NCBI GenBank assembly: GCA_016195805.1
Contig: JACPYT010000014.1
Span: forward strand, 1 to 64,000
Length of the DNA stretch: 64,000 nt
Direction: 5' to 3'
Source: Hydrogenophilales bacterium
GTDB taxonomy: Bacteria > Pseudomonadota > Gammaproteobacteria > Burkholderiales > Thiobacillaceae
The translations under genes and the position numbers were made by a program. The notes beneath the pieces are model-generated. The model had not been told where the DNA came from. It saw nothing but the letters and a program-made list of their open reading frames with translations, and did not search any database. Positions 8,802 through 18,248 of the stretch are shown here, piece by piece. Numbering within the stretch: position 1 is the first letter of the stretch; every line of letters begins with the position of its first letter.

Positions 8802-8818
8802 TGCACCAACTTCGTCCA
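8802..8818. promoter_or_regulatory. NtrC-like enhancer site upstream of prkA
   Basis: TGCACCA-N3-TCGTCCA matches the 17-bp NtrC dyad TGCACCA-N3-TGGTGCA with one perfect and one 5/7 half. It is centred about 97 bp upstream of the predicted start. A weaker second copy may lie at 8742-8758. Confidence 0.55.
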
Positions 8819-8880
8819 TTTCATTTTTTTCTACGGCACCAATAGTGCTCAATGTGGTCGAACTATGGCCGTTATGGATA

Positions 8881-8896
8881 TGGCATGATCATTGCG
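8881..8896 (+). promoter_or_regulatory. Sigma-54 promoter of the prkA-yeaH-spoVR operon
   Basis: TGGCATG-ATCA-TTGCG keeps the GG/GC dinucleotides and spacing. The start is predicted near 8907 with a 35-nt leader containing AGGAG before the ATG at 8942. In enterobacteria yeaGH is also RpoN/NtrC dependent. Confidence 0.82.
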
Positions 8897-8941
8897 AGAG
8901 TTGCGTCAGATCCATCACCGATCAACGACCAGGAGTACGTC

Positions 8942-10861
8942 ATGAGCTTGTTCAATCAGTACATCGAACGCTACCGTCGGGAGGAGGAGGAATACTCGCT
9001 GGAGGAGTTCCTGGCAATCTGCAAGAAGGACCGCATGGCCTACGCCAGTTCCGCCGAGCGCATGCTGGCCGCCATCGGTGAGGCGGAACTGGTCGATACC
9101 CGGCAGGACCCCCGCCTCTCCCGCATCTTTTCCAACAAGGTCATCAAGGTCTATCCGGCCTTCAAGGATTTCTACGGTATGGAGGAAACGATCGAGCAGA
9201 TCGTGTCCTACTTCCGCCACGCCGCCCAGGGCCTGGAGGAGAAGAAGCAGATCCTCTACCTGCTGGGGCCGGTGGGCGGCGGCAAATCCTCGCTGGCGGA
9301 AAAGCTCAAGCACCTGATGGAGAAGGCGCCGTTCTACGCCATCAAGGGCTCGCCGGTGAACGACTCGCCGCTGTCCCTGTTTTCGCCCGACGAGGACGGC
9401 GACATCCTGGAACAGGAATACGGCATTGCACGCCGCTACCTCGGCCGCGTGCTGTCGCCTTGGGCGGTGAAGCGCCTGCACGAGCACAACGGCGACATCA
9501 CCCAGTTCCGCGTCATCAAGCGCTGGCCGTCGGTGCTGGGTCAGGTGGGGATCTCCAAGACCGAGCCGGGCGACGAGAACAACCAGGACATTTCCTCGCT
9601 GGTCGGCAAGGTCGACATCCGCAAGCTGGAGAAATTCTCCCAGGACGACCCGGATGCCTACAGCTACTCGGGCGGCCTGTCGCTGTCCAACCAGGGCCTG
9701 ATGGAGTTCGTCGAGATGTTCAAGGCGCCGATCAAGGTGCTGCACCCGCTGCTCACCGCCACTCAGGAGGGCAACTACAAGGGCACCGAGGGCTTCGGTG
9801 CGATTCCTTTCGACGGCGTGGTGCTGGCCCACAGCAACGAGTCGGAGTGGACGGCCTTCCGCAACAACAAGAACAACGAGGCCTTCCTCGACCGCATCTA
9901 CATCGTCAAGGTGCCGTACTGCCTCAGGGTGTCCGAGGAGGTGAAGATCTACCGGAAGCTGCTGCAGCACAGCTCGCTGTCGGAATCGCCGTGCGCGCCC
10001 GGCACCCTGGAGATGCTGGCGCAGTTCGCGGTGCTGACCCGGCTCAAGGAGCCGGAGAACTCCAGCATCTACTCCAAGATGCGCATCTACGACGGCGAGA
10101 ACCTCAAGGACACCGATCCCAAGGCCAAGAGCTATCAGGAGTACCGCGACTTCGCCGGCGTCGACGAGGGCATGACCGGCGTCTCGACCCGCTTCGCCTT
10201 CAAGATCCTGTCGCGCGTGTTCAACTTCGACCACAGCGAGATCGCTGCCAACCCGGTGCACCTGCTCTACGTGCTGGAGCAGCAGATCGAGCAGGAACAG
10301 CTGCCGCCCGAAGTGGAGCAGCGCTACGTGGCCTACCTGAAGGAATACCTGTCGCCGCACTACGCCGAGTTCATCGAGAAGGAACTGCAGACCGCCTACC
10401 TGGAGTCCTACTCGGAATACGGGCAGAACATCTTCGACCGCTACGTGATCTACGCCGACATGTGGATCCAGGACCAGGAGTTCCGCGACCCCGACACCGG
10501 CGAGATCCTCGACCGCGCCCAACTCAACACCGAACTGGAGAAGATCGAGAAGCCCGCCGGCATCGCCAACCCGAAGGACTTCCGCAACGAGGTGGTCAAC
10601 TTCGTGCTGCGCGCCCGCGCCCAGAACCACGGCAAGAACCCGACCTGGACCAGCTACGAGAAGCTGCGCGTGGTGATCGAGAAGCGCATGTTCTCCAGCA
10701 CCGAGGACCTGCTGCCGGTGATTTCCTTCAACGCCAAGGCGTCCAGCGACGAGCAGAAGAAGCACCAGGACTTCGTCCAGCGCATGGTCACCAAGGGCTA
10801 TACCGACAAGCAGGTGCGCCTGCTGGCGGAGTGGTATCTGCGGGCGAGGAAGACGTCCTGA
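8942..10861 (+). CDS. prkA: PrkA family serine protein kinase (YeaG)
   Basis: A 639-residue protein, close to E. coli YeaG (644). It has an AAA-like N-terminal part with P-loop LLGPVGGGKSS near residue 110 and the PrkA C-terminal domain. In other bacteria the kinase acts in nitrogen starvation, stationary phase and sporulation-like responses. The ATG at 8942 is chosen for its AGGAG box; upstream in-frame codons fall inside the sigma-54 promoter. It heads a three-gene operon with yeaH and spoVR. Confidence 0.96.
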   Translation: MSLFNQYIERYRREEEEYSLEEFLAICKKDRMAYASSAERMLAAIGEAELVDTRQDPRLSRIFSNKVIKVYPAFKDFYGMEETIEQIVSYFRHAAQGLEEKKQILYLLGPVGGGKSSLAEKLKHLMEKAPFYAIKGSPVNDSPLSLFSPDEDGDILEQEYGIARRYLGRVLSPWAVKRLHEHNGDITQFRVIKRWPSVLGQVGISKTEPGDENNQDISSLVGKVDIRKLEKFSQDDPDAYSYSGGLSLSNQGLMEFVEMFKAPIKVLHPLLTATQEGNYKGTEGFGAIPFDGVVLAHSNESEWTAFRNNKNNEAFLDRIYIVKVPYCLRVSEEVKIYRKLLQHSSLSESPCAPGTLEMLAQFAVLTRLKEPENSSIYSKMRIYDGENLKDTDPKAKSYQEYRDFAGVDEGMTGVSTRFAFKILSRVFNFDHSEIAANPVHLLYVLEQQIEQEQLPPEVEQRYVAYLKEYLSPHYAEFIEKELQTAYLESYSEYGQNIFDRYVIYADMWIQDQEFRDPDTGEILDRAQLNTELEKIEKPAGIANPKDFRNEVVNFVLRARAQNHGKNPTWTSYEKLRVVIEKRMFSSTEDLLPVISFNAKASSDEQKKHQDFVQRMVTKGYTDKQVRLLAEWYLRARKTS

Positions 10862-10874
10862 CGGGAATGCGGCC

Positions 10875-12137
10875 ATGAATCGTCTCGTCGACCGCCGCCT
10901 CTCCGGCAAGAACCGCAGCGCCGTCAACCGCCAGCGTTTCCTGCGCCGCTTCAAGACGCAGATTCGCAAGGCTGCCGCGGAGGCCGTGTCCGGCCGCAAG
11001 GTGGCGGACCTGGAGCGCGGCGAGAAGATCTCCATCCCCTCGAAGGACCTGTCCGAACCCATCTTCCACCACGGCCCCGGCGGCCGCCGCAACATCGTGC
11101 TGCCCGGCAACCGCGAGTTCGTCAGCGGCGACCGCATCGACCGGCCCGAAGGCGGCGGCGGGGGCAAAGGCGGCGGCGGCTCGCCGGACGGCGAGGGCAT
11201 GGACGAATTCGTGTTCGAGTTGTCGAAGGAAGAGTTCATGGACTACTTCTTCCAGGACCTGGCGCTGCCGGACCTGGTGAAGAAGCAGCTTGCCGCGGTG
11301 CCCGAGGTGAAGCGGGCCCGCGCCGGTTTCGTCAGCCAGGGCAACCCGTCCAGCCTGCACGTGGTGCGTTCGATGAAGCAGGCCATCGGCCGCCGCATGG
11401 CCATGGCCGCGGGCCCGCGCGACGCGCTGCGGGAAGCCGAGGAGGCGCTGGAAGCACTGGTCACCCAAGGCCTCGGCGCGAGTGCGGAGGCCGACGAATT
11501 GCGCGAGGAGATCGAAGCGCTCAAGTCCCGCATCGCCGCCGTGCCCTTCATCGACACCTGGGACCTGCGCTACGCCAACCGCGTCGACCAGCCCACGCCG
11601 AGCAGCCAGGCGGTGATGTTCTGCCTGCTGGACGTGTCGGGCTCGATGGACGAGGACCGCAAGAACATCGCCAAGCGCTTCTTCATGCTGCTCTATCTCT
11701 TCCTCACCAAGAGCTACGAGCGCATCGACGTGGTGTTCATCCGCCACCACACCGTGGCCAAGGAAGTCGACGAGGAAGAGTTCTTCGCTTCGCGGGAGTC
11801 CGGCGGCACCGTGGTGTCCAGCGCCCTCGAACTGATGAAGGACATCATCCTCGAGCGCTATCCCAGCGCCAACTGGAACATCTACGCCGCCCAGGCCTCG
11901 GACGGCGACAACTGGGAGGACGATTCGCCGCGCTGCCGGGAGCTGCTGATCCAGAGCATCCTCCCCCTGACGCAGTATTTCGCCTACGTGGAAATCGAGG
12001 CCGAAGAGCCGCAGAGCCTGTGGCATGAGTACACGCGCGTGAAAGCGGCGAGCCCGCGCTTCGCCATGCAGCGCATCCTCACGCTGGAGGACATCTATCC
12101 GGTGTTCCGCGAACTGTTCAGGAAGAAGGTAGCCTGA
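10875..12137 (+). CDS. yeaH: YeaH/YhbH family protein (UPF0229)
   Basis: A 420-residue protein starting MNRLVDRRLSGKNRSAVNRQ, typical of the family. It has a Gly-rich stretch near residues 94-106 and a von Willebrand A-like MIDAS motif LLDVSGSMDEDRKN near residue 255. It is the usual partner of PrkA. It begins 14 bp after prkA, and spoVR begins one base after its stop. Confidence 0.95.
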   Translation: MNRLVDRRLSGKNRSAVNRQRFLRRFKTQIRKAAAEAVSGRKVADLERGEKISIPSKDLSEPIFHHGPGGRRNIVLPGNREFVSGDRIDRPEGGGGGKGGGGSPDGEGMDEFVFELSKEEFMDYFFQDLALPDLVKKQLAAVPEVKRARAGFVSQGNPSSLHVVRSMKQAIGRRMAMAAGPRDALREAEEALEALVTQGLGASAEADELREEIEALKSRIAAVPFIDTWDLRYANRVDQPTPSSQAVMFCLLDVSGSMDEDRKNIAKRFFMLLYLFLTKSYERIDVVFIRHHTVAKEVDEEEFFASRESGGTVVSSALELMKDIILERYPSANWNIYAAQASDGDNWEDDSPRCRELLIQSILPLTQYFAYVEIEAEEPQSLWHEYTRVKAASPRFAMQRILTLEDIYPVFRELFRKKVA

Positions 12138-12138
12138 T

Positions 12139-13668
12139 ATGGAACCTGAAATGGAAAGCGCAGCTCCGCCCGACGCCCAACGCCAGCCCCTGTCCGAAGG
12201 CTCGGAATGGACCTTCGAACTGCTCGAGCGCTACGACCGCGAGATCGCCCGGGTCGCCGCGCATTACGGCCTCGACACCTACCCCAACCAGATCGAGGTC
12301 ATCACCTCCGAGCAGATGATCGACGCCTATTCCTCGGTGGGCATGCCGGTGGGCTACCACCACTGGTCCTACGGCAAGCAGTTCCTGTCCACCCAGAAGA
12401 GCTACCAGCGCGGCCAGATGGGTCTGGCCTACGAGATCGTCATCAACTCCAGCCCCTGCATCGCCTACCTCATGGAAGAGAACACCATGACCATGCAAGC
12501 GCTGGTGATCGCGCACGCTGCCTATGGCCACAACTCCTTCTTCAAGGGCAACTACCTGTTCCGCACCTGGACCGACGCCGAGGGCATCCTAGACTACCTG
12601 GTGTTCGCGCGCAATTTCATCGCCGAATGCGAACAGCGCCACGGCGAGGTGGCGGTGGAGGAACTGCTGGATTCCTGCCATGCCCTGATGAACCTCGGCG
12701 TCGACCGCTACAAACGGCCCGCCAAACTGTCGATGGTCAAGGAACAGGCCCGCCAGCTCGAACGCGAGGCCTACCTGCAATCCCAGGTCAACGATCTGTG
12801 GCGCACCCTGCCGACCCGGCAGGCGGTGGGGCAGCAAGCACGGGCTGCCCGCTTCCCCAGCGAGCCGCAGGAGAACCTGCTGTATTTCATCGAGAAGAAC
12901 GCGCCGCGGCTGGCGCCCTGGCAGCGCGAGATCGTCAGGATCGTCAGAAAAATCGCGCAGTACTTCTATCCGCAGCGGCAGACCCAGGTCATGAACGAGG
13001 GCTGGGCCACCTTCTGGCACTACACCCTGCTCAACCACCTGTACGAGGAAGGCAAGCTCACCGACGGCTTCATGATGGAGTTCCTGCAAAGCCACACCAA
13101 CGTGGTCTACCAGCCGCCCTTCAACAGTCGCTTCTACAGCGGCATCAACCCCTACGCGCTGGGCTTTTCCATGTTCCAGGATCTGCGCCGCATCTGCGAG
13201 CACCCCACCGAGGAGGACCGCCGCTGGTTCCCGGACCTGGCCGGCAGCGACTGGGTGAAGTCGCTCGATTTCGCCATGCGCAACTTCAAGGACGAAAGTT
13301 TCGTCGCGCAATACCTCTCGCCCAAGCTGATCCGCGACCTCAAGCTGTTCGCCCTGGTGGACGACGACCAGGAGGACAAGCTGGAAGTCACCGCGATTCA
13401 CGACGACGCCGGCTACCGCACGGTGCGCCAGCTGCTCGCCGAGCACTACAACCTGGGCAACCGCGAACCCAACATCCAGGTCTACGAAGTCGACGTCTTC
13501 GGCGACCGCTCGCTCACTCTGCGCCACTTCATGCACGACCGCCGGCCGCTGGGCGAATCGACGCCGGAAATGCTGCGGCACGTCGCCCGCCTGTGGGGCT
13601 ACACGGTGAAGATCGAGAGCGTCGACCAGGACGGCGAATCGCAGATGACGGCCGTCAGCGAGGTCTGA
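12139..13668 (+). CDS. spoVR: SpoVR family protein (YcgB)
   Basis: A 509-residue SpoVR-family protein with typical blocks [23 protein letters not shown] (abridged: NEGWATFWH near residue 285) and PYALGF near residue 337. Its biochemistry is unresolved; in Bacillus it affects spore cortex. It forms the third member of the conserved prkA-yeaH-spoVR set and starts one base after yeaH, so it should be co-transcribed from 8881. A strong bidirectional terminator follows directly. Confidence 0.94.
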   Translation: MEPEMESAAPPDAQRQPLSEGSEWTFELLERYDREIARVAAHYGLDTYPNQIEVITSEQMIDAYSSVGMPVGYHHWSYGKQFLSTQKSYQRGQMGLAYEIVINSSPCIAYLMEENTMTMQALVIAHAAYGHNSFFKGNYLFRTWTDAEGILDYLVFARNFIAECEQRHGEVAVEELLDSCHALMNLGVDRYKRPAKLSMVKEQARQLEREAYLQSQVNDLWRTLPTRQAVGQQARAARFPSEPQENLLYFIEKNAPRLAPWQREIVRIVRKIAQYFYPQRQTQVMNEGWATFWHYTLLNHLYEEGKLTDGFMMEFLQSHTNVVYQPPFNSRFYSGINPYALGFSMFQDLRRICEHPTEEDRRWFPDLAGSDWVKSLDFAMRNFKDESFVAQYLSPKLIRDLKLFALVDDDQEDKLEVTAIHDDAGYRTVRQLLAEHYNLGNREPNIQVYEVDVFGDRSLTLRHFMHDRRPLGESTPEMLRHVARLWGYTVKIESVDQDGESQMTAVSEV

Positions 13669-13670
13669 CG

Positions 13671-13703
13671 CGCCGGGGCCCGGCAGGCTGCCGGGCCCCG
13701 GCG
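13671..13703. terminator. Bidirectional hairpin between spoVR and a chemoreceptor gene
   Basis: Perfect 15-bp arms (CGCCGGGGCCCGGCA and its complement) around a GGC loop, in the 36-bp gap between convergent genes. No U-tract, but the very stable stem should stop transcription from both sides. Confidence 0.8.
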
Positions 13704-13704
13704 T

Positions 13705-15375
13705 TCAGGCGGCCACCCGGGCGGCCAGGCCGGCCCGCCGCCTGGATGACAGGGAAACCACACGCGCATCGCGGCCTCCAACCTGCTGTGCCTGTCCCTG
13801 CACCAGCCTGAAGGCACCCACCAGTTCCGCCAGTTTCTGCGCCTGCGCCTGCATGCTCTCGGAGGCGGCAGCAGCTTCTTCCACCAGCGCGGCGTTCTGC
13901 TGGGTGATTTCGTCCATCTGGCTGACGGCCTGGTTGACCTGTTCGATGCCAGTGCTCTGTTCCTGGCTTGCCGCCGCAATCTCGCTCATGATGTCGGTCA
14001 CGCGCTTGACCGAGCTGACGATCTCGTTCATGGCCACACCCGCCTCGTCGACCAGTTTCCCGCCCGTGTCGACCTTGCCGACCGAATCCTCGATCAGCGC
14101 CTTGATCTCCTTGGCGGCGCTCGCCGAGCGCTGCGCGAGGTTCCTCACTTCAGTGGCAACGACGGCGAAGCCACGCCCCTGTTCACCCGCCCGGGCGGCT
14201 TCGACCGCAGCATTCAGCGCGAGGATGTTGGTCTGGAAAGCGATGCCATCGATGACGCCGATGATGTCAGCGATCTTCTTCGAGCTGCCCTTGATCGAGG
14301 CCATGGTGTCGACGACCCGGTCGACCACCTGGCCGCCCTTGATCGCGACATCTGCGGTGGAGACCACCAGCTGATTGGCCTGGCGTGCGTTGTCGGCGTT
14401 CTGCCTGACCGTGCTGGTGAGCTCTTCCATCGAACTGGCGGTTTCTTCGAGACTCGAAGCCTGCGATTCGGTGCGGCCGGACAGGTCGGCATTGCCCATG
14501 GCAATTTCGGTGGAGCCCGTGTAAACCAGATCGGTGCTCTGCTTGATCTGCCCCACCAGCAATTTGATATTGATCTGCAGAATCCGCAATGACTGCATCA
14601 CCCCGGCCACTTCGGCGGCGCCACTAGCGTTGATCCGCCCGGTCAGGTCGCCCGAGCTCATGCGTTCGATATCTTCCCGGGTGCGCTCCAGGGGCACGAC
14701 GGCAATGCGGTGGCACATCACGCCGAACAGGACCGCCAGCGGCATGCCCAGCAAGGCGATCGTGATCAGCAAGCCGGTCAACGCCTGGTTGACTTCGGTG
14801 GTCAGCATCCAGGCCAGGGTGCCCACCCCCCCGAACATGGCGACCATTGACGCAGAGGCCAGTGCGAAGATCGCCTTCAGCGACAAGCCACCCAGCTTGT
14901 CGAGGCAGCAACGCTGCAGGAGAGACGGCCTGACGGCGTTGCCCTCCTGAACCTTCAGCATCTTGTCGCCGGTCTTGATGGTGCGGTAGGCGGCCTCGGC
15001 AGCCTGCACCTGCTCCCGGCTAGGTCTGGTCCGGATCGAGGTATAGCCGACGATTTTTCCGTTTTCGATGAGGGGCGCGGCATTGGCCTCGACCCAGTAG
15101 TGGTCGCCGTTCTTGCAGCGATTTTTCACCAGGCCGGTCCACGCCTTGCCGCTCTTGAGGGTGTACCAGAGATCGGCAAAGGCTTCGACCGGCATGTCTG
15201 GGTGGCGCACGATGTTCTGCGGGGCCCCCATCAACTCGTCTTCGCTAAATCCACTGATGTTGACGAAATCCTGATTGACGTAGGTGATGTTGCCCTGCAG
15301 GTCCGTCTTCGACACCACCGTTTCGGTGTCCTTCAAGACGTATTCGACATTAGTCACTGGCAGATTGGTTCGCAT
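13705..15375 (-). CDS. Aer-like methyl-accepting chemotaxis protein with PAS domain
   Basis: A 556-residue chemoreceptor. An N-terminal PAS domain (about 10-120, including [18 protein letters not shown]) is of the Aer type, probably sensing redox or energy state through FAD. A hydrophobic pair at about 165-215 anchors it in the membrane. HAMP follows, then the methyl-accepting domain with the hairpin tip [32 protein letters not shown] (abridged: [20 protein letters not shown]). No periplasmic sensor domain. The start has a GGGAAGG box. Aerotaxis fits a microaerobic diazotroph (inference). Confidence 0.95.
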   Translation of the reverse strand: MRTNLPVTNVEYVLKDTETVVSKTDLQGNITYVNQDFVNISGFSEDELMGAPQNIVRHPDMPVEAFADLWYTLKSGKAWTGLVKNRCKNGDHYWVEANAAPLIENGKIVGYTSIRTRPSREQVQAAEAAYRTIKTGDKMLKVQEGNAVRPSLLQRCCLDKLGGLSLKAIFALASASMVAMFGGVGTLAWMLTTEVNQALTGLLITIALLGMPLAVLFGVMCHRIAVVPLERTREDIERMSSGDLTGRINASGAAEVAGVMQSLRILQINIKLLVGQIKQSTDLVYTGSTEIAMGNADLSGRTESQASSLEETASSMEELTSTVRQNADNARQANQLVVSTADVAIKGGQVVDRVVDTMASIKGSSKKIADIIGVIDGIAFQTNILALNAAVEAARAGEQGRGFAVVATEVRNLAQRSASAAKEIKALIEDSVGKVDTGGKLVDEAGVAMNEIVSSVKRVTDIMSEIAAASQEQSTGIEQVNQAVSQMDEITQQNAALVEEAAAASESMQAQAQKLAELVGAFRLVQGQAQQVGGRDARVVSLSSRRRAGLAARVAA

Positions 15376-15626
15376 TGCTGTTGCCTTCCCCTAGGAATTA
15401 TTGATTTACCTACCCCTTAGTCGCGGGCCTGATCCGCCGGTTACAAGACACACCGGCTGATGACCACGCGATCAGAATGGCCTATAAGCAAACTGCATTC
15501 CAGCTGGTGACACTCTATAAGCATTTGTTATTATTCGTTTTTCTGTACGGCCGCACTGGCGTGCTTGACTTGCAGGCAGTCTTGCGCCCCGACTTGGTGC
15601 GACAGGCACCACTCCGCTGCGATCGA
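15376..15626. other. Spacer between the chemoreceptor and the end of the nif operon
   Basis: About 250 bp, AT-richer, no gene recognised. It lies upstream of the chemoreceptor and downstream of the SIR2-like gene. No clear terminator hairpin or sigma-28 promoter could be identified. Confidence 0.4.
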
Positions 15627-16493
15627 TCAGACGGCTAGGGCCTCCTCTTCCACTTGCTGTTTGCCAACCAGCCGTTCTGCGAATTCGGCGAGGCTCATGT
15701 CGATGCGCGTGATGTTCTGTTCCTCGAGGAAACGCGCCTCGTTGCGGCTGAGTTCGCCCGGCAGCACCGCCCAGTGCCGGTCCGAGGAACGTTTCATGAT
15801 CTGGCGCGCGAAGGTGCGTTCCAGCTGGTTGCGGAAACGGCAGCCGAGAAACAGGAAATGGCGGCCGCTGCGCAGCTGCTGCACGATGTCCGGGATCGGC
15901 GTCTGGATGTCGATCTCGGTCAGCACTTCGACGAAATCGGTATCGGACACCAGGAAATTCCTGTCCGGTGCGATCGAGCCCATGGGTTTGTAGAGCAGGG
16001 TATCCCAGGTGTCGGCCTCGAACGGGTCGGCCTGCATGCCGTTGGGCCGGAAGTAATGCACCCAGGTGCCGAAATGCTCGGACTGGCTCACCCCCTGCAG
16101 CTGCCCCCACAGGTTGCGCGACTGCAGGGCCGTGGCCATGGCGTTGTCGTACCAGGCGTCGACGATCAGCAGCGGCTTGCGCACGATGCCTGCCAGGTAG
16201 TCGTGCAGCGGGGTCGGCGGCACCTCGACGGCAAAGGCTTCCGCCATGAGCCCCACCAGGGTCTTGCGGTGCTTGAAGTTCTCGATGTACTGCGCGGCGG
16301 CGGTGAGGTTGCCGCGTATCTTGTGCGGCACGCTCGACTTGGCCACCAGGCGCTGCACCAGCGCTTCCGGCGAATTGGGGACCGGACTGCCGCCCGGCAC
16401 CAGATCGAGCACCCCGGGGCCCAGATAGGGAACGATGCCGCCCTCCTCCAGGTGTGATGTGATCTCGCGCAGCAGGGCGTCGGTCTGATCCAT
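15627..16493 (-). CDS. SIR2-like protein, last gene of the nifB operon
   Basis: A 288-residue protein resembling SIR2-type NAD-binding proteins. GGIVPYLGPGVLDL near residue 18 looks like the first nucleotide-binding loop, and RHFLFLGCRFRNQLERTFARQ near residue 233 (FLGCRFRNQLE) resembles the later SIR2 block. No zinc-binding Cys quartet was seen, so deacylase activity is uncertain; it could act in NAD+ hydrolysis or sensing. The start has AAAGGAG. Co-directional position at the end of the nif operon suggests a nif-linked job. Confidence 0.65.
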   Translation of the reverse strand: MDQTDALLREITSHLEEGGIVPYLGPGVLDLVPGGSPVPNSPEALVQRLVAKSSVPHKIRGNLTAAAQYIENFKHRKTLVGLMAEAFAVEVPPTPLHDYLAGIVRKPLLIVDAWYDNAMATALQSRNLWGQLQGVSQSEHFGTWVHYFRPNGMQADPFEADTWDTLLYKPMGSIAPDRNFLVSDTDFVEVLTEIDIQTPIPDIVQQLRSGRHFLFLGCRFRNQLERTFARQIMKRSSDRHWAVLPGELSRNEARFLEEQNITRIDMSLAEFAERLVGKQQVEEEALAV

Positions 16494-16506
16494 GATTGTT
16501 TCTCCT

Positions 16507-16722
16507 TTATGTCGCTGCCGACGCCTTCAGCTGGTCGACCGCCGCCCGCGACAGGCGGAACAGGGCGCGCCCACCGGACAGCGCCTCGTAGTTATCCTGG
16601 GTCGAACGGGTCAGCAGGTTGAACCAGGCCTGCGCGCTGAGGGCGCCGGGCCGCTCGCCGATTTCCGTCACCGTGCCGTTGGGCGCGAAACGCACGTGAA
16701 TCATCACCTGATCTTTATCCAT
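16507..16722 (-). CDS. Small nif-operon protein of unknown function
   Basis: 71 residues beginning MDKDQVMIHVRFAPNGTV. It has a beta-rich start, then a helical part ending in SRAAVDQLK. No cysteine and no membrane segment. A strong AAGGAGAG precedes the ATG, so it is a real gene. It sits between the SIR2-like gene and a 2Fe-2S ferredoxin. I do not recognise the family. Confidence 0.75.
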   Translation of the reverse strand: MDKDQVMIHVRFAPNGTVTEIGERPGALSAQAWFNLLTRSTQDNYEALSGGRALFRLSRAAVDQLKASAAT

Positions 16723-16743
16723 GCTCTCTCTCCTTGAGTGAAT

Positions 16744-17049
16744 TCAGAGACCGGAACCGAAGCCCAGCAGTTCGACCGTGACGTTCTCGTTGCCCAGCTT
16801 GGCCTGGCAGGCCAGGCGCGACTTGGAGCCGATCCCGACGAGGGTGTCGAGCTTTTCGTTTTCGAGGCGCTGGACCTTGGACAGGCTCTTGCGGCCGTCG
16901 TGGACGAAGATGTGGCAGGACCCGCATTCGGCCTTGCCGTCGCATTTGTGCGCGATCGGCTCGCCGGCAGCGAGCAGGGCTTCGAGGATGCTCATGCCCT
17001 CGACGGACGGGATGGTCTTGCCCGAGGGCTGGATGGTCAGAACTGGCAT
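16744..17049 (-). CDS. 2Fe-2S ferredoxin (plant-type fold)
   Basis: 101 residues. Cluster ligands are in CDGKAECGSCHIF and LACQ (C-x5-C-x2-C, then a distal Cys), the plant/adrenodoxin-type pattern. An electron-transfer role or Shethna-type protective role for nitrogenase is possible; which one is not decided by sequence. The ATG at 17049 has AAGGAG upstream; a 14-residue longer form lacks one. Spaced 38 bp from the DegT-like gene. Confidence 0.9.
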   Translation of the reverse strand: MPVLTIQPSGKTIPSVEGMSILEALLAAGEPIAHKCDGKAECGSCHIFVHDGRKSLSKVQRLENEKLDTLVGIGSKSRLACQAKLGNENVTVELLGFGSGL

Positions 17050-17087
17050 TTCACTACTCCTTGCGTGTTTGGTTAATCGAAAGTACG

Positions 17088-18239
17088 TCATAGGTAGATG
17101 GCCGAACCCGCGCCGATGTTGATCGACGCGTCCTTGGCGGTCTGGACGATGAAGCCGATCTGGTCTTCGCTCAGATGGGCGTGGAAAGGCAGCGCGATGA
17201 TGCGGTCAGCGACTTTCTCGGTGACCTTGAAGTCGCCCTTGCGATAGCCCAGGCCGGTGTAGAAGGCCTGCAGGTGCTGCGGCTGGCAATAGGCCGCGGC
17301 CTCGATCTTCTCGGTGGCGAGGTCGTTGACGATGGCGTCGCGGCTACTTCGGGTGAAGCGCGTGCCCAGGTGCACCAGATAGAGGAACCAGTGCACCCCG
17401 GTCACGTCCGGCCCGATGTAGGGGTCCTTGAGGCCCTCGAAGGACTTCACGTAGTCGTAGTAGAGCTGCTCGACGTGCTTGCGCCGTTCGAGGATCTGGT
17501 CGATGCGCCCGAGCTGGGTGAGCCCCAGCGCGGCAGTGAGTTCGTTCATGTCGGCCTGGACCGGCACGCTGTTGCCAACCACCACCGAGAAGCGTTCGTC
17601 CAGCCTGCGGCTGCGCAGGGCACGGATGCGGCTCGCCAGGTCGGCATCGTCGGTCAGCACCATGCCGCCTTCGCCGCAGGTCAATGCGCCGGGCTGGGAG
17701 AAATCGAACACGGCGACGTCACCAAAGCCGCCGACGCGGCGCCCCTGGTAGGTCGAGCCGATCGCCTCGGTGGAGTCCTCGATCAGGCGCAGCCCGTGGC
17801 GGCTGGCCAGCTCGCGCAGCGCCGCCCACGGCGCCGGATGGCCGTTGGTGTTGCCGGCGAGGATGGCGCGGGTGTGCGGCGTGATCTTCTCTTCGGCCTT
17901 TTCCGGCGAAAGCGTCCCCGACCAGTAGTCGATGTCGGCGAACACCGGCGTCGCTCCCGCCAGCACGATGGCGTGCGCGATCTGGTGCCAGCTGTAGGGT
18001 GAGGCGATGACCTCGTCGCCCGGCCCGATGTCCATCGCCTTCAACGCCAGCAGCAGGCCCAGGGTGCCGCCGGCCACCGCCACGCCGTACCGGCGGTCGG
18101 CGTACGCAGCGAAGGCGGACTCGAACGCGGCGACGGCCGGCCCCTGACTCAGGCGCGGCGACTTCAGCACGTCGACCACGGCATCCACCTCGAGCAGGCT
18201 GATGTCGGGGTCGGAAAGCGGTATCCAGCCCTGGTTCAT
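17088..18239 (-). CDS. DegT/DnrJ/EryC1-family protein lacking the PLP lysine
   Basis: 383 residues with the full fold of DegT-type sugar aminotransferases (SPYSWHQIAHAIVLAGATPVF; EDSTEAIGSTYQGRRVGGFGD). In the block that normally reads FSFxxxKxxTxGEGG it has FDFSQPGALTCGEGG, so the Schiff-base Lys is Gly184. Normal transamination is therefore unlikely. It may be a structural, dehydratase-like or binding protein. It lies inside the nif operon, between a small nif protein and a ferredoxin, which suggests a nitrogenase-linked role (inference). Confidence 0.85.
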   Translation of the reverse strand: MNQGWIPLSDPDISLLEVDAVVDVLKSPRLSQGPAVAAFESAFAAYADRRYGVAVAGGTLGLLLALKAMDIGPGDEVIASPYSWHQIAHAIVLAGATPVFADIDYWSGTLSPEKAEEKITPHTRAILAGNTNGHPAPWAALRELASRHGLRLIEDSTEAIGSTYQGRRVGGFGDVAVFDFSQPGALTCGEGGMVLTDDADLASRIRALRSRRLDERFSVVVGNSVPVQADMNELTAALGLTQLGRIDQILERRKHVEQLYYDYVKSFEGLKDPYIGPDVTGVHWFLYLVHLGTRFTRSSRDAIVNDLATEKIEAAAYCQPQHLQAFYTGLGYRKGDFKVTEKVADRIIALPFHAHLSEDQIGFIVQTAKDASINIGAGSAIYL

Positions 18240-18248
18240 GACGTTTCC

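Larger units (their letters stand above)
8383..8941 (+). other. Gene-free spacer carrying the prkA control region
   Basis: No convincing gene. The left half (about 8450-8600) has short degenerate motifs such as GGTCGCTTTTGGCCG that look like worn intergenic repeats. The right half holds the NtrC-like site and sigma-54 promoter listed separately. Confidence 0.5.
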
